Shown: positions 1-13,100 of the stretch, piece by piece | Layout of the letters: each line of letters begins with the position of its first letter | Numbering within the stretch: position 1 is the stretch's first letter | Origin: Malachius bipustulatus | Lineage: Eukaryota; Arthropoda; Insecta; Coleoptera; Melyridae | Direction of reading: 5' to 3' | Length of the DNA stretch: 64,000 bases | NCBI GenBank assembly: GCA_910589415.1 | Contig: OU342637.1 | Coordinates: forward strand, 40,640,162-40,704,161 | Translations under genes and position numbers: made by a program | Notes under the pieces: model-generated | What the model was told of the DNA's origin: nothing | The model's input: the letters and a program-made list of their open reading frames with translations, nothing else | Database searches by the model: none

Positions 1-58
1 GGGGAGCAAAAGTCCATTACAATTCGAAGAAGTATCGTTTAGCGGAGGGGTCCTATGG

Positions 59-292
59 ATGCACTGCGCAAACGAACAAACAAAAACCTGGCTCGTAGGG
101 GTGATTGGGACACTGGGCGGACTTTGGGAAGCGATGGCCCTGACAACAGTCGAGGCCAAGGACCTACCAAAGAGGCCGAGAGTTCTAGTCTACATCCCGG
201 GACCAGAGGAAGAGGACACGTTTAGAGAGGCAAAATCCGGTCTGAACATGGGAAGCTGGCTACAACTCAGCAAGAAAACAGAGAAGGAGTGA
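59..292 (+). pseudogene. LINE ORF1 C-terminal fragment
   Basis: A short open frame ends at 292, 112 bases before the ORF2 start at 405. It contains a Leu/Pro/Arg-rich stretch (DLPKRPRVLVYIPG) followed by a charged tail. I infer it is the C-terminal end of the LINE's ORF1 (gag-like protein) from its position just ahead of the endonuclease frame. No zinc knuckle is visible in the part present; it may lie off the left end. Confidence 0.45.
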
Positions 293-404
293 GTAATCCG
301 GGCCTTTTCAATAGACGAGGGGTCATTCAGGACTCTCGAGAGATCCCGGTTCCGAGCGTACTACAGCCTCGGAAGGGTGACTTTCCGAGTGTTGAAAGGA
401 CTCG

Positions 405-3400
405 ATGGCGGGCAAAATCAGGGTCCTTCAAGCGAACCTCCAGCACAGTAAAGCGGCATCAGCTGCCCTTGCTATGGCAATGAAGGAATTTGAGGTGGCC
501 CTCATACAAGAACCTTGGATTAACAAAGGTAATGTAATGGAACTAGGGGGGTGGGAGAATTAATTTACAGTAGATCCCATGAATCACCTTGAACCTGCAC
601 ACTAGTCAAAAGAGGACTTAAAATACTTCCGTTAACAAACCTTTCTTCTAGGGATCTAACGGTAGTAAAAATCAGGACAGTCAGCAGGACTATGTCGAGG
701 GAGATAATTTTCGGATCAGCATATTTCCCATATAAGGCCCTGGAACCACCACCACCCAAGAAGGTAGAAAAACTGGTGAGAGACTGCGGGGGAAGAGGAC
801 CACAGATGATCATCGGGTGCGACACCAACGCGCATCATACAACTTGGGGAAGCACAAACACCAATGAAAGAGGTGAGTCACTACTACAATTTATAATGGC
901 CAACAATCTAGACATATTAAATGTAGGAAATAAACCAACTTTTGTCAACTAGAGATGTAAGGAGGTCATAGACATAACTATAGCTACACCATATGTAGGA
1001 AGTTGAGGAAAGCAAACAGAGAGTCATGGAGAAAGCACTGTGAGGACATAGAAGGAACTCAAGAATATGCTAGACTCCCTAAAATACTCTCGAAGCAACC
1101 GCAGAGCTCCATTCACACTCTGAAGACAGAGAGCGGCAAATATATGGAAACGGGAAAGGACACAATGAGGGAATTACTCAAGAGTCCATTTTCCAGGGTC
1201 TCGAGTCACCGATTTATCTCCACAAGACTGTCTCAATGCAGAACTGGGATCCCCAAAGAGGACAAACAGGGACAGCTGGCAGGTTGCGAAATCGGTGATA
1301 AACGAGAACAAAATCAAATGGGCAATCAACACCTTTGAACCCTACAAATCGCCGGGTATTATTATAGATGCCAGTCTTGCACTGGGGCACATACCCAGTA
1401 TGTGTTGACCTGACCTGACCTGGACCTTAATTAGAGTAATTTACATACCTAAACCTGGGAAAACAGGACAGGAAGGGGCAAAATCTCAAGACCCATAAGT
1501 CTCATGTCCTTTTTACTGAAGACTTTAGAAAAACTGCTCGATAGACATATAAGGGATGATGTCCTGGAAAACAGACCATTTCATGAAGACCAACATGCAT
1601 ATAGAACAGGAAAATCAACGGAATCAGCTTTACACCATCTGGTAGAAAAGGCTGAATACGCAATAAAACACAAGGAAGTACTATCATGTGCTTTCTTGGA
1701 CATAGAAGGTGCGTTCAACAACACCTCCCTAGAATCAATCTCCAATGCATTGAGGAATAGAGGAATCAATGCAACAATATGCAGGTGGGTAGACTTCATG
1801 TTGAAAAGTAGATTGTTATGCACATCCCTATTTGGGGAGACTGTGGTGGCTCAGGTAGCAAGGGGGTGTGCACAGGGAGGCGTACTGTCTCCCTTGATAT
1901 GGAACCTTGTTATGACGACCTAATGAAACGTCTGGACCAAGAGGGAATCAAGAGCATAGGATATGCCGATGACCTTGTCATACTAATTCAAGGCAAATTC
2001 AACGACACAATAAGGTCCTGCATGCAAGGGGCCCTAAATGTCGTAACCAAATGGACAAATGAAGAGGGACTGAGCATAAGTCCCTCCAAATCGACCATTA
2101 TAGCGTTCACTAATCGAAGGAAACTGGTGGGCTTAGGACCACTAAAACTTCAAGGCAGAACGTACAAATATCGGGAGAGGTGAAATATCTTGGGGTAATC
2201 TTAGACTCAAAACTCACCTGGAACCAACAGATAGACAGAATTAGAAAAAGAGCGGAGACCACATTCATGATGGTCAGACGAACTTATGGGAAAACAAGGG
2301 GATTAAAACCACATATTATGGTATACTGGGCGTATACACCAGAGTGATTAGACCAATGTTGTTATATACATCTTTAGTATTATATCTTTAGTATGCATCT
2401 AATAGTAGTGGACAAAGATGCAACAAAATACTGCGATAAACAAGCTTAGCAAGGTGCAAAGACTTGCATGCCATGGAATAACGGGGGCAATGAAAACAAC
2501 TTCAACTGCAGCAATGGAAGTCCTTCTAGACCTCCCTCCACTTCATTTAATGATAATGGGAGGGGCAATATTGGCACGACTAAGACTGCAAGAAGAACCA
2601 AGGGACAAATATGCGGAACTTGGACACAATAGAATTAAAAACCATGTGGAAGTGGACCTGCTAGATGCAAACACAGACCACATGGCTCCAAAATTCAAAT
2701 TCCACAAGAACTTTGAGGTAAGCATCAAAGATCGAGAGGAATGGGATGAGCCTACAGACAGCAACAGGCTGGTTGGAACAACCTGCTACACTGACGGGTC
2801 AAAGACCGACCAAGCAACTGGAGCTGGTATATACAATGAGTTGCACAATACTCAACACACCATATCTCTCGGGCAGTGGGCAACTGTATTTCAATCAGAA
2901 ATATATGCTATGCTACACTGCGTGAGAATAAACAATAAGAGGGCCTACAAAAATAAACGGATCAATATACTAACAGATAGTCAGGCGGTCCTAAGGGCTA
3001 TAGAAAGCCCCAAGATAACGTCTAGACTACTGTGGGAATGCCGTGAAAATCTCGAAAGCCTGGCAGAACGCAACAAGGTAACCTTGATGTGGGTGCCAGG
3101 ACATAGAGGAATCACAGGCAATGAAAAAGCCGACGAGCTAGCAAGAAGAGGATCCTCGGCTAAATACATTGGACCAGAACCTGCCCTGGGAGTACCAAAA
3201 AGTACAGCACGGGGTCAGGTTAATATATGGGTCAAGGAAAAACACAAAATATATTGGGATAAAAGGACCAAACACCAACATGGGAAAGCCTTTATCAAGG
3301 GACCCATAAAAAAGACAACTGAAGACTACTATCACTTAGCAGGAATCAGTTACGCATTACAGTGGGATTACCGACGGGACATATTGCCCTAAAAGAACAC

Positions 3401-3622
3401 TTAAATAAAATAGGACTGTTCAATGGAGACCTAAGTTGCCGAGAATGCAATAAGGCCCAGGAGACAGCCAAACATGTACTGTGTGAATGCGAGGCTCTGG
3501 ACCGCAGAAGACAGGAAATAAACGGACAACCAAAAATGCGTCCGGAAGAATATGACACTCATTCAGTAATGGGGCTGTACAAGTTAGTTCAGGGAACCAG
3601 ACTGATGGAATGGGTGTCATGA
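405..3622 (+). pseudogene. LINE ORF2 (endonuclease-RT-RNase H), interrupted
   Basis: ORF2 would have made the polyprotein that nicks target DNA and copies the element's RNA. From ATG 405 the frame starts with an endonuclease-type segment (VLQANLQHSK, then ALIQEPW). Further endonuclease sequence lies at 692-950, with GCDTNAHHTTWGS near 816-855. RT segments follow: FLDIEGAFNN near 1695-1725, GCAQGGVLSPL near 1867-1900 and YADDLV near 1962-1980. RNase H motifs follow at YTDGSKT (about 2789), TDSQAVL (about 2974) and WVPGHRGITGNEKADELA (about 3090-3143). The C-terminus has a CRECNKAQETAKHVLCEC cluster near 3437-3490. Frame changes and stops occur near 544, 952, 1340, 1925, 2183, 2300-2400 and 3390. 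The order is complete, so this was once a full ORF2. Confidence 0.85.
1406..1423 (-). repeat. Short (TCAGG)n tract inside LINE ORF2
   Basis: Three TGACC units plus a partial unit read as TCAGG repeats on the minus strand. They fall in ORF2 between the ALGHIP-like and IYIPKPGK-like segments, where related proteins have only a short linker. The tract therefore looks added to the LINE. Confidence 0.6.
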
Positions 3623-3650
3623 AGTAATAAATAAATACCCTGCATACAGG

Positions 3651-4094
3651 GTGTTTTCTGATAATTGAATGTCAATATTTGAGGGTCCATTTTAAGAAAA
3701 AAACCTCATAAGAACGTATGTCCTAAAAGTCTTAACTTTTGAGATATGCAGTATAACTCGTACCACACTATTAATATGCGCTTTGTGTTGAAAAAATTTG
3801 AAAAAGTGAATTAAATTTTCATCCATAAATGTAGAAAAAAATAAATCCTAAATCCTAGCAAAATTTTCCGGTTTAGATTGTGGGGTTGGCGTATTTCACG
3901 GATCACAATGTAAATCCCCATAATAGCCACTTTACACATGGGACTTTACAATCGGAGGCATTCTTATCAAGACAATGTACAGAAAGCTTTTACACGTACC
4001 TACTGAAATTTGACGAATTTCCATTTGACGAAATTAAAATCCCCAAGCTATATATTATTTAGTAGTTACAAAACAAAAACAAAACAATACCTAC
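3651..4094. other. Non-coding stretch between the LINE and the polybromo exon
   Basis: AT-rich sequence without a supported gene. It begins with a CAGGGTGTTTTCTGATAA motif resembling the CAGGGTG-type ends seen elsewhere in the window (25.1, 40.5 and 53.4 kb). It is presumably polybromo intron. Confidence 0.4.
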
Positions 4095-4162
4095 CACCCA
4101 CTTGATTCATTCTGCTGGCAAGGCCTGCCAACCTTTCCTCTAGAATTTTGATTCGTGGATTT
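4095..4162 (-). CDS. polybromo: Polybromo exon 10 (tentative), start of bromodomain 5
   Basis: A TTTAG/AAAG acceptor region and a GTAGGT donor bound 68 bases. In the phase left by the preceding microexon they read RNPRIKILEERLAGLASRMN. I infer this is the first helix of BD5, where vertebrate proteins also have a basic linker and then a Leu-rich helix. Two nearby acceptors are possible; AG at 4164-4163 gives the open frame. Transcript evidence would decide. Confidence 0.55.
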
Positions 4163-7100
4163 CTTTCTAAAAAAAAAGTACATATTTAAATAAATCACAT
4201 TTTTTATTACAAGATTTTCATAAAACTTTACATCTTTATTGACTTCACCGGTCAAAGAAACAATCGAAAATCAAATCTGCAACCCTTATCGCAACCTCAT
4301 TATTGTGATTTTATCAACTGTTTAGACAAGGAAAGAGAGAAATTTTCAATTTCATCTCTAGATGACATGTTGATCTATATATATATATCTATATACATGA
4401 TCCCCATGATCGACGAAACCAATCATATGTAATTTAATAAACTAAACAACATGTATCGTAAGACTGCAATTTGTAATTTCAAACGAATATATATATATAT
4501 ATGTGGGGGGAAATAAAGGTCAAGGCATACACTATGAAGGCATAAAAAATGATCTATGCACCGCAGGCATTACTCAATGTTTATACCCATCACAGACAAC
4601 TTACATACCCTCTGTAAGACTAAAGAAAGGTAGTGTGTCACCCTTTGATAGGCTAAAAAATCTTCACAACGTCCTCTTAAAATAATAAACACAATGCCAA
4701 ATTGGGGAAAAAAACAACAGACTACCTGAAACTGCTACTACTACTAATGATCAATTAAGTGAAAATTAAAATTAAACTTATCACCTCATTCTTAGCAGAA
4801 TTCTTAAAGAAAATATACTTACGTTCTCACTATGACAGGTTTTTCTTTTTTTTCAGGAGAAGATACAGTCAAATGTCCAACCTTATCCATCATGTACTTT
4901 TCCAACAGGCTAGCGTCATCATATATGGGAGAGTTTTCCTCGTTATACTGTCGGCAGTTGGAAAACATCAGTTTGAAATCTTTAATTAAATCATTTTCAC
5001 AGCTATACTGTTCGGCTCTTATTTTCGCTTCGATTTCGAGGAAATCAATAGGTTCCGATATCACTTCATAATAATCTGGATATAGCTTTTTCGATGGTTT
5101 CTCCATGAACCCGAGCATTGGCTTTCTACCATCTTCACACTAGAAAAGAGCATTAAGTTAATAGAGCAATGTTAATGAAAACAGACTGAGAACTCAAATT
5201 TTCAAGGTGGGTTTAATCTTGAAATAAAATTATGAAATGGCCCTAAATGACAGACAGAACAGAAGTACAAGGAGTAATATTTAATGAGTACATAATAGGT
5301 AGGGAGTAAAACTTTTAATTTAAATAAAATATTTCAATTATAGGTGGATTATTATTTTAAGACCTTTGACAGGTCATTTGATAAGCATGCATATTTTTAA
5401 AATTGGTTTTATTATTTTCTTTAGCTTTTGACCCGTTCTTGCAGTCTTTTATTCCATTTATTCTGGACTGGATCATGTTGCTCCAGCATTTACCTCACAG
5501 CTAATTAACACAGACGACACTTTTCAAACTTAATTTTACAACTGATTTTTTTTTTATTGAAAATGCACATGCACTGCAGGGAAATCCCTATGACGCTGTG
5601 GGAGCGGTGCATGAGCGGAGATATCGATTCACGTTGGCCTTGAATCTCTGTAGGTTGTATACTTCGGGAAACACGCCCTTTGGAATGCTATTCCAAAGAG
5701 ACGCGGTTCTATACATAAAAGAAGTCTGAAATAGGGTGGTACGAGGTGTAACGAGCTGAACCTGATACGGATGAGCGTCTGCAGCTCGACGTGTATTTCT
5801 GCCCGGTCTTGTTCTAGGCGGGATCAAGCGGGCCACGTCTTTTGAACACTTTCCATAAAAATATCTGTAAAACAGACTCAGGTCAGCTACTCTTCTTCGA
5901 TGATGCAACACGCTGATGAAAGTTAGAATAAATTTTGATAACTGAACTATATTATTTTTAAGTAAGTTAAATAATGAAGTATTTCTCTCTTTTACAGCCG
6001 CCAAAGGTAACATTGCTCCTCGCAAAGTCACGTGCTTACTCACAGTAAGCTATTAAACAATGCAACATTACACCATTGCAATGGCTGGTAGGTATTTTAC
6101 GCTTTTCGTATTTTAAAGTTGAACTGATAACAATTAACTACACAATAAAAGCTTCGGAAAATATTATAACATCAAAAACTAATGTCACAAAATAACTATG
6201 CACCGAGTTGCAAACATTTCGACTCCACCAAAGTGAAAACATAAAATTTGGATGTAGTAAAGCCTTCAAGAAATAAAAGAGGGTAACTGATTAGTGGATT
6301 CAATAATTTCCATCAATTTGAACGACATGTTAGATGCAAAGACACACTGAAAACTCGCAGTAATTGTTTCCTGACTGGTTTCCAGTCTCTTGATGGTAGA
6401 AGGAGATGCACGTCTGTGTTGTTTCTATATGTATAGGTGGCTACATGGTGGGATTGACTCTCCGGATTTGCTTTAGCAGAGACTTTAACAGTTTGTGTGA
6501 TGATTTTGACATCTTCTTCTCTGGTCTTAAGTGCCTGGTCAACAATGCCCGTAACACTTTTTTATCGACTTTTTTATAAATTTATTTGATTTGGTTTTCT
6601 TAAATCTCGCAAGATATTGCTTGCCATTGTTATTATTTTAATTCGGTGGGGGAGTTTTCTGTGTATAGTTTTTTTTTTATATCTTTGAAATGTATGACTA
6701 TTTGTATTTATTTTTGTTGTATTGAACTGTAAATATTGGATACTGTTGGGCAATAAAGCTATTATTATCATTATTATTATTATTATTTATTATAACACCC
6801 TATATCTCAAAAACCAAAGCTCTGAGGACCAATGTTTACTACAGTTTTTTCTTTTGGTTTTCCTCTTTTGTCAATTCCTTTTCCTAGTTTGTCAAATGAT
6901 TTTCTTATTTTCAAGTAACTATAGTCCAATAAAGTCTAAAAAGTCATACGTATCGATTAAGAATACACATCCATTTGATAGTTCGATTTATTTTGTTTCA
7001 TATACGTGGTTTTTATAGTAACCGTCCAGTTTGTCTAAACACTCCATCCCGCATAAATAAGTTTACGTCAACATTGGTTTTGAATGAGAATTAAATGCAC

Positions 7101-10100
7101 AACACAGAGGATAGAGTGTCATTACGTGATTAAATTTTCTGTAGTTGTCAGTGGCTCTCAAACTGACGTAAGCGTCATTCATTTATTGTTTGAATGATTC
7201 CTTCAATAATTTACGCTCGTTCACAACTTGACAATTAACTGTTTGACATTTTCTGGTGAAATTAAAAATATTAATTCGGACGGTTAGTGCGACGTCACAT
7301 CTGACTTTTTAAAGTTAATCCTACTATAGTCATCGATTTATCAATCAATTTCCTTTTATGTCAGATCAGTTTCACAATATGTCAATTGCTTTTCCTATTA
7401 ACGTGCAGTGACATTATCATAAACATTGGAAAAGCATTTGGTTTAACCCTTTCAGGACGGCAGCCGTTATAAGCTAAGTGCGCTATTTCTATTACCTATT
7501 TCTGCTTTGAAGTACTTTGTTACAAGTTTTTGCAGCAAAAACATTTGATGTGATGTTTATTAGACTGGTTGGGCTGGTTATTCTTCGATACACCCGAAAT
7601 CTGGGTAATAAAGGGTAATAAATCTGGAGCTCAAGGACGCTTGAAATACGCATATTTTATACCTAATTTCAGGAGTTCCCAGTTTCTGACTGACTCATAA
7701 CACATCAAATAATAGTAACCTGCAGCTGTGTCCGTTTAAATTATTAGAGAAAGGACAAAAGAAACCAATGCAAATAAGCATGGGCGTGTCTTATATTTAA
7801 AATTTGAACAGAATTCAGTGTTTCATCTGATCGACCCGGGACGGTTCCCGTACCGAAAGGGTTAAAGGGAATCTAATTTGACATAAAACGAATTTAAATT
7901 GAGAAATCACACTGGCGTTTAACACGTTGGCTGCGGAAGCCGAATTTCTTTTCTCTCCACCAGTGCGATACATATCGTCGAGGATATGTAATAAAACTTT
8001 TCTAGTGTGCGATACATATCCTCGAAGATATGTAGGGGGATTAGAGTTTATCTCCATATGATGGTGAGTAGACTAAACTATGAAAGCTTTAAGAATAGAA
8101 ATCTGTCAGTTCTATAGTCATTTCATGTACCATGAAAGCCGTACATATGTGCTAGTTGTAAATTTTTTTTCGAGCGATCAGACATCATGAAGCAACTTTC
8201 GATAACGTATTGGCGAAAGTGAAAACAGTACTGGCGACTGAAGACAAAAGGAGATGACTGTGCAGGCCACCCAGACGCATATTTCACATTATTGCGCAAT
8301 GTACTAACATGCAACGTGCGTAAACAAGTACATATCCTTGAGGATATGTATCGCATATGAATGATGAATTTCTATTCATATGCGTTACATATCGTCGAAG
8401 ATATGTATTATTTTAGCTTTGTTACAGATTGAGGAAGTTTTACGGATTCTAAAGCTATATTTGCCATAGAAATATTCACAGTGTAAGTGATTAAAACAGA
8501 CTCCGCATGCGAAAAGTTCCCGCAAAATTAGTACCCCGCATATGAAAAGAACTGAATACATATCGTCGAGGATATGTATCGCAGCCAACGTGTTAATATG
8601 GGAAAAGTATTTGACAAAATTGGAAAAGTGATTGATAAAAGACGAAAACCAAAACAAAAAGACTGTAAGACTTTTTTGTTTTAAATTATTTTTGGAATCG
8701 CTCCTGACATTTTCAGAGATAAAATCTGGACCCATCCTGTGTATCGACAGAGGTCAGTCAATCTAATAAAAAGTAACTTTTAGGTTATGACTCCACTTTT
8801 ACAAGCTTGGTAGATCAACCACCTTGTAACTTACGGACCAGATGAACCACTTTAAAAGGTTCTTTTAGGTTAAAAAGACCAAAAAGACCTGTTTCCTGCT
8901 TGAGGAACTAATAATTTGAAACCATGTTTGTGAGAGAGTTAAAAAGATAGAATTTAATAGTAATGCTCTCGTCTGTTTGCTACAAGGACTGAACATGTTT
9001 ATAAATTACAAAACAGCCAAACTTGAACCAGAAATTAGAAAAACTCTCAGTCTGACATTTCAATTTTTTCACTGACTTTATAGAGAATTTAATTGTCTAC
9101 AAAAAAAAAGTCTTCAGAAAATTTTCAGCAATTTGCTTCATAATTTGCTTCATTTTGCCATAATTATGACATTTATGCGGGAAAACCCCATTATTTCTAA
9201 ATTTTGCAACTTAATTTAATGATAAATTAATATGAACTCCACAAAATGAAACACATTAATATAATAATAATGGAGTAGCGTAAGTTGTTACCAGTTTTAA
9301 ATTATTTATAATTTTGCCCCCGGAACAGGGCTAACTGGAGTAGACTACAATCTATTTATTATTTGCAAACTATTAACATTTTCACCTTTTACAACAGTGC
9401 ATGGAAATAAAATAATTGCTGTTATTTTTAAATAAACCCACTATGAGAAAACCAAAGTATAGTCTAGTCGTTCTATTTTATAAGGAACATTGACTTTTCA
9501 CAGTATGTTATAGGGCTGTAAAGCACTTACCAGAAGATGCACAAAGTACATACCGTGTTTGTCCTTGATCTCTAACATATAATATACTTTTAACCTAAGT
9601 TTAAAAACAATATTGCCTTAATTTGATATGTATTCCAGCACTCAACATCAATTACCTACATGTTGTTAATGTTATTTGTTAAAATGTTAATAAAAGTTAT
9701 TTGACGTTGATATTAGCTTTAAATATGGTATCTGAAATCTGCCTGTTAGCTTAATGGGCATTTATAATACTGGCTGGTAGACTTTCTTAGAATTTTATTA
9801 ATTATTTTCACGAAAGGCAGCGTTTTAAAGAAAAACTCCTGGAGTCGAAAGTTCCTTATCTTTGCCCAAAGAACAAGCCTGCCGATTTTCAGATTTTTTT
9901 ATCATTTTGTTTTCATAAAAATCCTGAAAAAACTAACGCATATTCTTTAGACAAATGTAAATTACTTTTGTCTCATAAATTTTTTCTTTTAAAGCTTCTT
10001 TCTCTCATAAAAAAATTGAGAATTCAATAAAATAAAATTTTTATTCGAATAGTGAGAGAGGTAAAAGAAAACACGATCTGAAGCTACATGAAAATAAAAC

Positions 10101-13100
10101 TTTTACACTTTTGAAATGCTTCCTAAATGAAGCCCAATCTGGAAAGAAGTTATTCAGTCTTTAGAATGGCTAAAGGTGTATACAAATTTACATCTTATTC
10201 CTATCCATTTTGAGGTTAGCCCTTATTTTTGTTTTATTTGACTGCAGTAATAGAATAAAGGGGACAAACTTCGATGGTAGAATATTTACTCAATTTCAAG
10301 ACAAAATGTCTTAATGAACCCATTCTTTAAAATGGATATTAACGAAGTTACAGGGTGTTCAATGTTTAAAAAAAAATATATTTTTTGTATAACTCCAAAA
10401 CAGCCCAACATTTTTTTTATTATATTTTTAGGTAAGTCCAACCCTCTTATCCTGAGCCTACCTCAGTCGGTATTTACTTAACATATCTTGTGGTAAAGTA
10501 CTTTGTATATGTTACCCTATTGTGAAAAGTCATTACCTTATGAAATGGAAGGAATTCACAGTGTTTCTCTTTTGCTTTACGTCTTTTGTCAATAATAATA
10601 ATTGTATTTCACAATTTGTCACAATTTGTCAAGTGTTGTTTACAAAATTCAATTCCACTTTTACAAAAAAAAAAACTACTCGTAAAAATTATTTAAAAAT
10701 CCAACAAGTCTTTTTGGAGCCAAGTCAGTTCTATTTAGAGCCCAGAGAGTTATTTTCATAATTTACAAATTTTTTTTGGCATTGCATTTTCATTTTCCAA
10801 ACAATTTTAAGTATGATAGTCATCTGTCTCTGAATTAACAACAGTGCATTTCATCTGTATAAACAGCGACATAAAAAGATCAGTGGAACTGTATTTCAAA
10901 TTTGTATGGCATCCATTGAAGGGTTAACCACAGACTGAAAAATCTTTCAGGAAAAAGGAGAAGATTAATAATATTCCATGTAGGATGTGAATCAGGTTTT
11001 GTGGAAGATTCACTGTTAGTTTTTGAGGGGAAATAAGTGGAGGGGAATTTTTCATTCCCATTTACAGAAAGCATATCAGTTTCAGCAGGGCCGGTCCTAG
11101 CGGGCGTGCAGTGCGTGCCCGCACGCAGGCGGCAACTTCATAGGGGCGGCAAAAAAATCATAATTCCTAACAAATAGCAATAACAAACAAAATAATATAA
11201 TAGGAATTAGTTGAGTATTAGTGGCCGAGGGGCGCGGGGGCGCATGCTACATTCGATTCGACAATACAGTGGAGTCTCGCTAATCCGAGTCCCGGTGTTC
11301 CGAGCTTCCGTGTGATCCGAGCTAAAAATAGAATTTACACGATCCGTATTAACCGAGCAACATTATGCTAGGTTCCGCTTTATTCGAGCTATCGCATTCC
11401 CTGTTAAAGTACATATGTAATTACATATTTCGTGGGCTCGATTTAAGCGGAACAAAGTTCAGCGACGGTCGGATTAGACGGATTATTTTTTCATCCGTGA
11501 GATCCGAGTTTCCCGCAAATCCGAGCACCGTCCGGTCCCGTTTAGCTCGAATGAACGGGACTCTACTGTACTAACTATAGTCAAACACCTACATAATTTG
11601 AATCTGAACCCCGAACACTGAAAATGACCCATAAAATACATTATAAGTAATAGAGTCCCAGAGATGCATTCACTTCACTGTTGCTTTGTCTCTTGAAAAG
11701 ACGATATTGAACAACGAAGAATTAGGCTATAAACCGTATTATTGAGAACAGATGGTGCTAACTCCTAGTCATAATAAGTTCATCATAACTAATCCCAATT
11801 TCCACTCCATTCTATTGCCCGTTTCCGGCGGCCGGCGGACCTTAAAGATTTTATTTACACCTTAGACGATTATATTGTCTTAATATATTGTCATTATTTG
11901 TCAACATCCACAATAATTTTTGTAATTTTTTTTTGTTGGGTTTTTAAGTAGCTGTGATCGAGCAATTAGTAATATACCGTGTGAGCAATGACGTTTTCGG
12001 TAATGTTGACCGTAAAAAAAAAATAGGTAAACAAAAAATGATATAGATAATTAGAAAATAACGAAGTATTGCACCATTATACCCATCTCTATATTGCTAT
12101 CTCTTAAACGCTAAGATATGCAGGGTCAGTTAATTTAGAGAAAAGATGCGTAATTTTATGGCCATCTCGAATCCATCAAGACATACAAAATATCTGTGAC
12201 CGTTCCTGAAATATCCTGAAAAAACTGAAAAATCGAGATTTCTTATTTTTTCCATTCATATGTATATCTTTCTTACAATTGGAAATTAATGAATGATTTC
12301 TCGTAGGTTCACATAAGCCATTATGAGCTATTCATCTGACGCGATTCAAAAATTTTCAAAGCCGACTAGGTAGATGCCAGAGTTTTCAGTCAACTTTTTT
12401 TTCTTATGACCGCCATATTATTTTTTATGTCGTTCGGTATGAAAAAAATAATGCAAACCAAAAATTAATAAACTTCAAAAAATAAATTTCAAAAATTTTT
12501 GAAATTATTTTTTAGAAAAAAGATAACTTTCTAGACCCAATATCATAGAGAAATAAATTTAAAAAACCATAAGACAAGCAGTATGACTTCATATTAACGT
12601 ATTTCAGCGAAATTTTTTTTTGTTTTTTTTTCGAAAAAATAATAAAAATTTTGGAATTTTTTTTTCGAACTTTATTAATTTTTGGTTTCCATTATTTTTT
12701 TTATATCAAGCGAGATAAAAAAATAATATGGCGGCCATAAGAAAAACAAAAGTTGACTATGAAAACTCTGGCATCGAGTCGGCTTTGAAAATTTTGGAAC
12801 GTCAGAGGGGTAGCTCTTGGCGGCTTATGTAAGCCTACAAAAAAATTATTTATTAATTTCCAATAATAAAAAAGATATGGCAAAAATAAGAAATCTAGAT
12901 TTTTCAGTTTAAACTTTAAACTTTAATGCCCGTATTCACAAACGATAATTTTCTAAATAATTACGTAATCAATTATACCCATCTCACTCTATTGCAAAAA
13001 AAACTGCATATCTCCATCTCACTCATTTAATTAATTACGTAATTATTTAGGAAATTATCGTTTGTGAATACGGGCATAAAAATATAATATAAGTTACTAT

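Larger units (their letters stand above)
1..3650 (+). mobile_element. Decayed non-LTR retrotransposon (LINE) with APE endonuclease, RT and RNase H
   Basis: The window opens inside a LINE on the plus strand. In order it holds the end of an ORF1-like frame, an apurinic-type endonuclease, a reverse transcriptase, an RNase H domain and a C-terminal Cys/His cluster. The frame is broken many times, so the copy is dead. The 3' end lies soon after the last stop (3622), where a short AATA-type tail (about 3625-3636) is followed by a CAGGGTG motif. RNase H after RT fits Jockey/I/R1/LOA-type groups; the exact clade cannot be settled by eye. It sits downstream of the last polybromo exon seen here, so it probably lies in an intron of that gene. 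Confidence 0.85.
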
